Part shown: piece by piece, positions 63,557 to 64,000 of the stretch
Layout: the number at the start of each line of letters is the position of its first letter
Position numbering within the stretch: the first letter of the stretch is position 1
From: Bacilli bacterium
Lineage (GTDB): Bacteria; Bacillota_I; Bacilli_A; RF39; UBA660
NCBI GenBank assembly: GCA_017553685.1
Contig: JAFZKH010000001.1
Location: forward strand, 58,171 to 122,170
DNA length: 64,000 bases
Direction of reading: 5' to 3'
Made by a program: the position numbers and the translations under genes
Notes under the pieces: generated by a model
The model's database searches: none
Seen by the model: the letters and a program-made list of their open reading frames with translations, nothing else
What the model was told of the DNA's origin: nothing

Positions 63557-64000
63557 TGAAAAAGAGGTTAGTTTTATTTATATCGTTACTATTAGTAGCA
63601 TTTGTACCTTTAAAGGTATTTGCAGCAGGATTTAGTTTATCTTCAACAAATATAACTATGTATCCTGGTGAAACTAAAACTATAACTATTAATACAAGTG
63701 GTGCTGTTGGAAGATTAAATATATCAGCTTCAGGTGGAGCAATTACTGCTTCTCCTGGATCTGTATTTATTCAAAATCCTGGTAATAGTGCTAGTTTAAC
63801 TATTAAAGGAAATTCTGTAGGTACAGGGAATGTAACTGTTAGTGCATCTGGAAGTTTTGCTAACTTTGAAACAGAGGAAATAATTTCTCAATCATTAACA
63901 GTTTATGTTAATGTTATTGCTAAACCAGATCCTACACCAAGTACTCCATCTACACCTAGTAATAATAACAATAACAATAATAATAACAGCAATAATAACA
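63556..64000 (+). CDS. Secreted surface protein, N-terminal part (runs off the window)
   Basis: 148 codons visible. Signal peptide 1-24 (LFISLLLVAFVPLKVFAAG), almost a copy of the preceding gene's. Residues about 25-125 form one Ig-like/cadherin-like beta domain (FSLSSTNITMYPGETKTITI, GAITASPGSVFIQNPGN, GTGNVTVSASGSF). A Pro/Thr/Ser linker (PDPTPSTPSTPS) leads into an Asn tract encoded by AAT/AAC at the window edge. Start ATG overlaps the stop codon of the dockerin gene (TAATG), so the two are translationally coupled. A membrane anchor or cohesin may follow outside; unknown. Confidence 0.85.
   Translation, partial: MKKRLVLFISLLLVAFVPLKVFAAGFSLSSTNITMYPGETKTITINTSGAVGRLNISASGGAITASPGSVFIQNPGNSASLTIKGNSVGTGNVTVSASGSFANFETEEIISQSLTVYVNVIAKPDPTPSTPSTPSNNNNNNNNNSNNN

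Noticed and set aside
63945..64000. Possible CRISPR or microsatellite array at the right edge
   Set aside because: The AAT/AAC run is an in-frame poly-asparagine linker of a secreted protein, with no spacer structure.

Overview
The window is one continuous, very AT-rich, gene-dense stretch of a Gram-positive (Bacillota) chromosome. Almost all genes run on the + strand. MurT/GatD, the Prp protease next to L27, TrmK beside RpoD, DivIB and a PASTA-type penicillin-binding protein all point to the class Bacilli. Tiny intergenic spaces, missing companion genes (no pyrH between tsf and frr, no rimM/trmD after rpsP, no mutL after mutS) and extreme AT codon bias suggest a reduced genome, for example an uncultured gut lineage of the RF39 or Erysipelotrichia type; this placement is inference. 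TGA ends recG, relA and nusB and tryptophan is TGG, so the code is standard code 11, not the Mycoplasma code. I see no rRNA, tRNA, CRISPR, insertion sequence or complete prophage, and no gene-free stretch longer than about 230 bases.

Layout. 1-6850: 3' end of priA, then rpsB-tsf, frr, rpsP-khpA, with three zinc-ribbon membrane proteins interspersed. 6900-8200: two unrecognised genes. 8185-10163 (minus): gatD and murT. 10263-15905: yebC, a VanY-type carboxypeptidase, mraY and a membrane-anchored cohesin-domain protein. 15982-19692: dnaG-rpoD-trmK. 19769-21532: orphan prepilin peptidase and a fourth zinc-ribbon protein. 21647-27466: mutS, nusB, xseA, xseB. 27500-30517: L21-leader, rplU-prp-rpmA, trmB, obgE. 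30598-42066: ruvAB, a collapsed BRO/DinD gene, queA-tgt, secDF, rel, dtd. 42124-51503: murG-murB-divIB-ftsA-ftsZ, then mraZ-rsmH-ftsL-pbp. 51503-53802: recG flanked by two candidate small RNAs. 53855-59539: pnuC, a lipoprotein, murD and murC, with a DUF3883-type nuclease and a sigma-region-4-like protein on the minus strand between the last two. 59624-64000: a large secreted metallo-beta-lactamase-fold protein ending in a dockerin, coupled to a second secreted protein cut by the window edge.

How it works together. Most of the peptidoglycan precursor and division machinery is here but scattered (murT/gatD, vanY, mraY, murG, murB, murC, murD, divIB, ftsA, ftsZ, ftsL, pbp). The mraZ promoter carries a textbook MraZ operator of three ten-base units. 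The protein with a dockerin (59624) and the protein with a cohesin (14655) could form a cell-surface cohesin-dockerin assembly that displays a ComEC-like hydrolase instead of a cellulase; this is the most interesting system candidate. Other highlights: GatD has lost both catalytic residues, Rel has lost its hydrolase motif, sigma-A carries a duplicated region 1.1, S2 ends in a Rho_N-like domain, and SecDF is fused to an extra membrane module. Control signals are extremely compact: terminators overlap stop codons and run into extended -10 promoters (TGNTATAAT) that lie only about 15-25 bases before the start codon.
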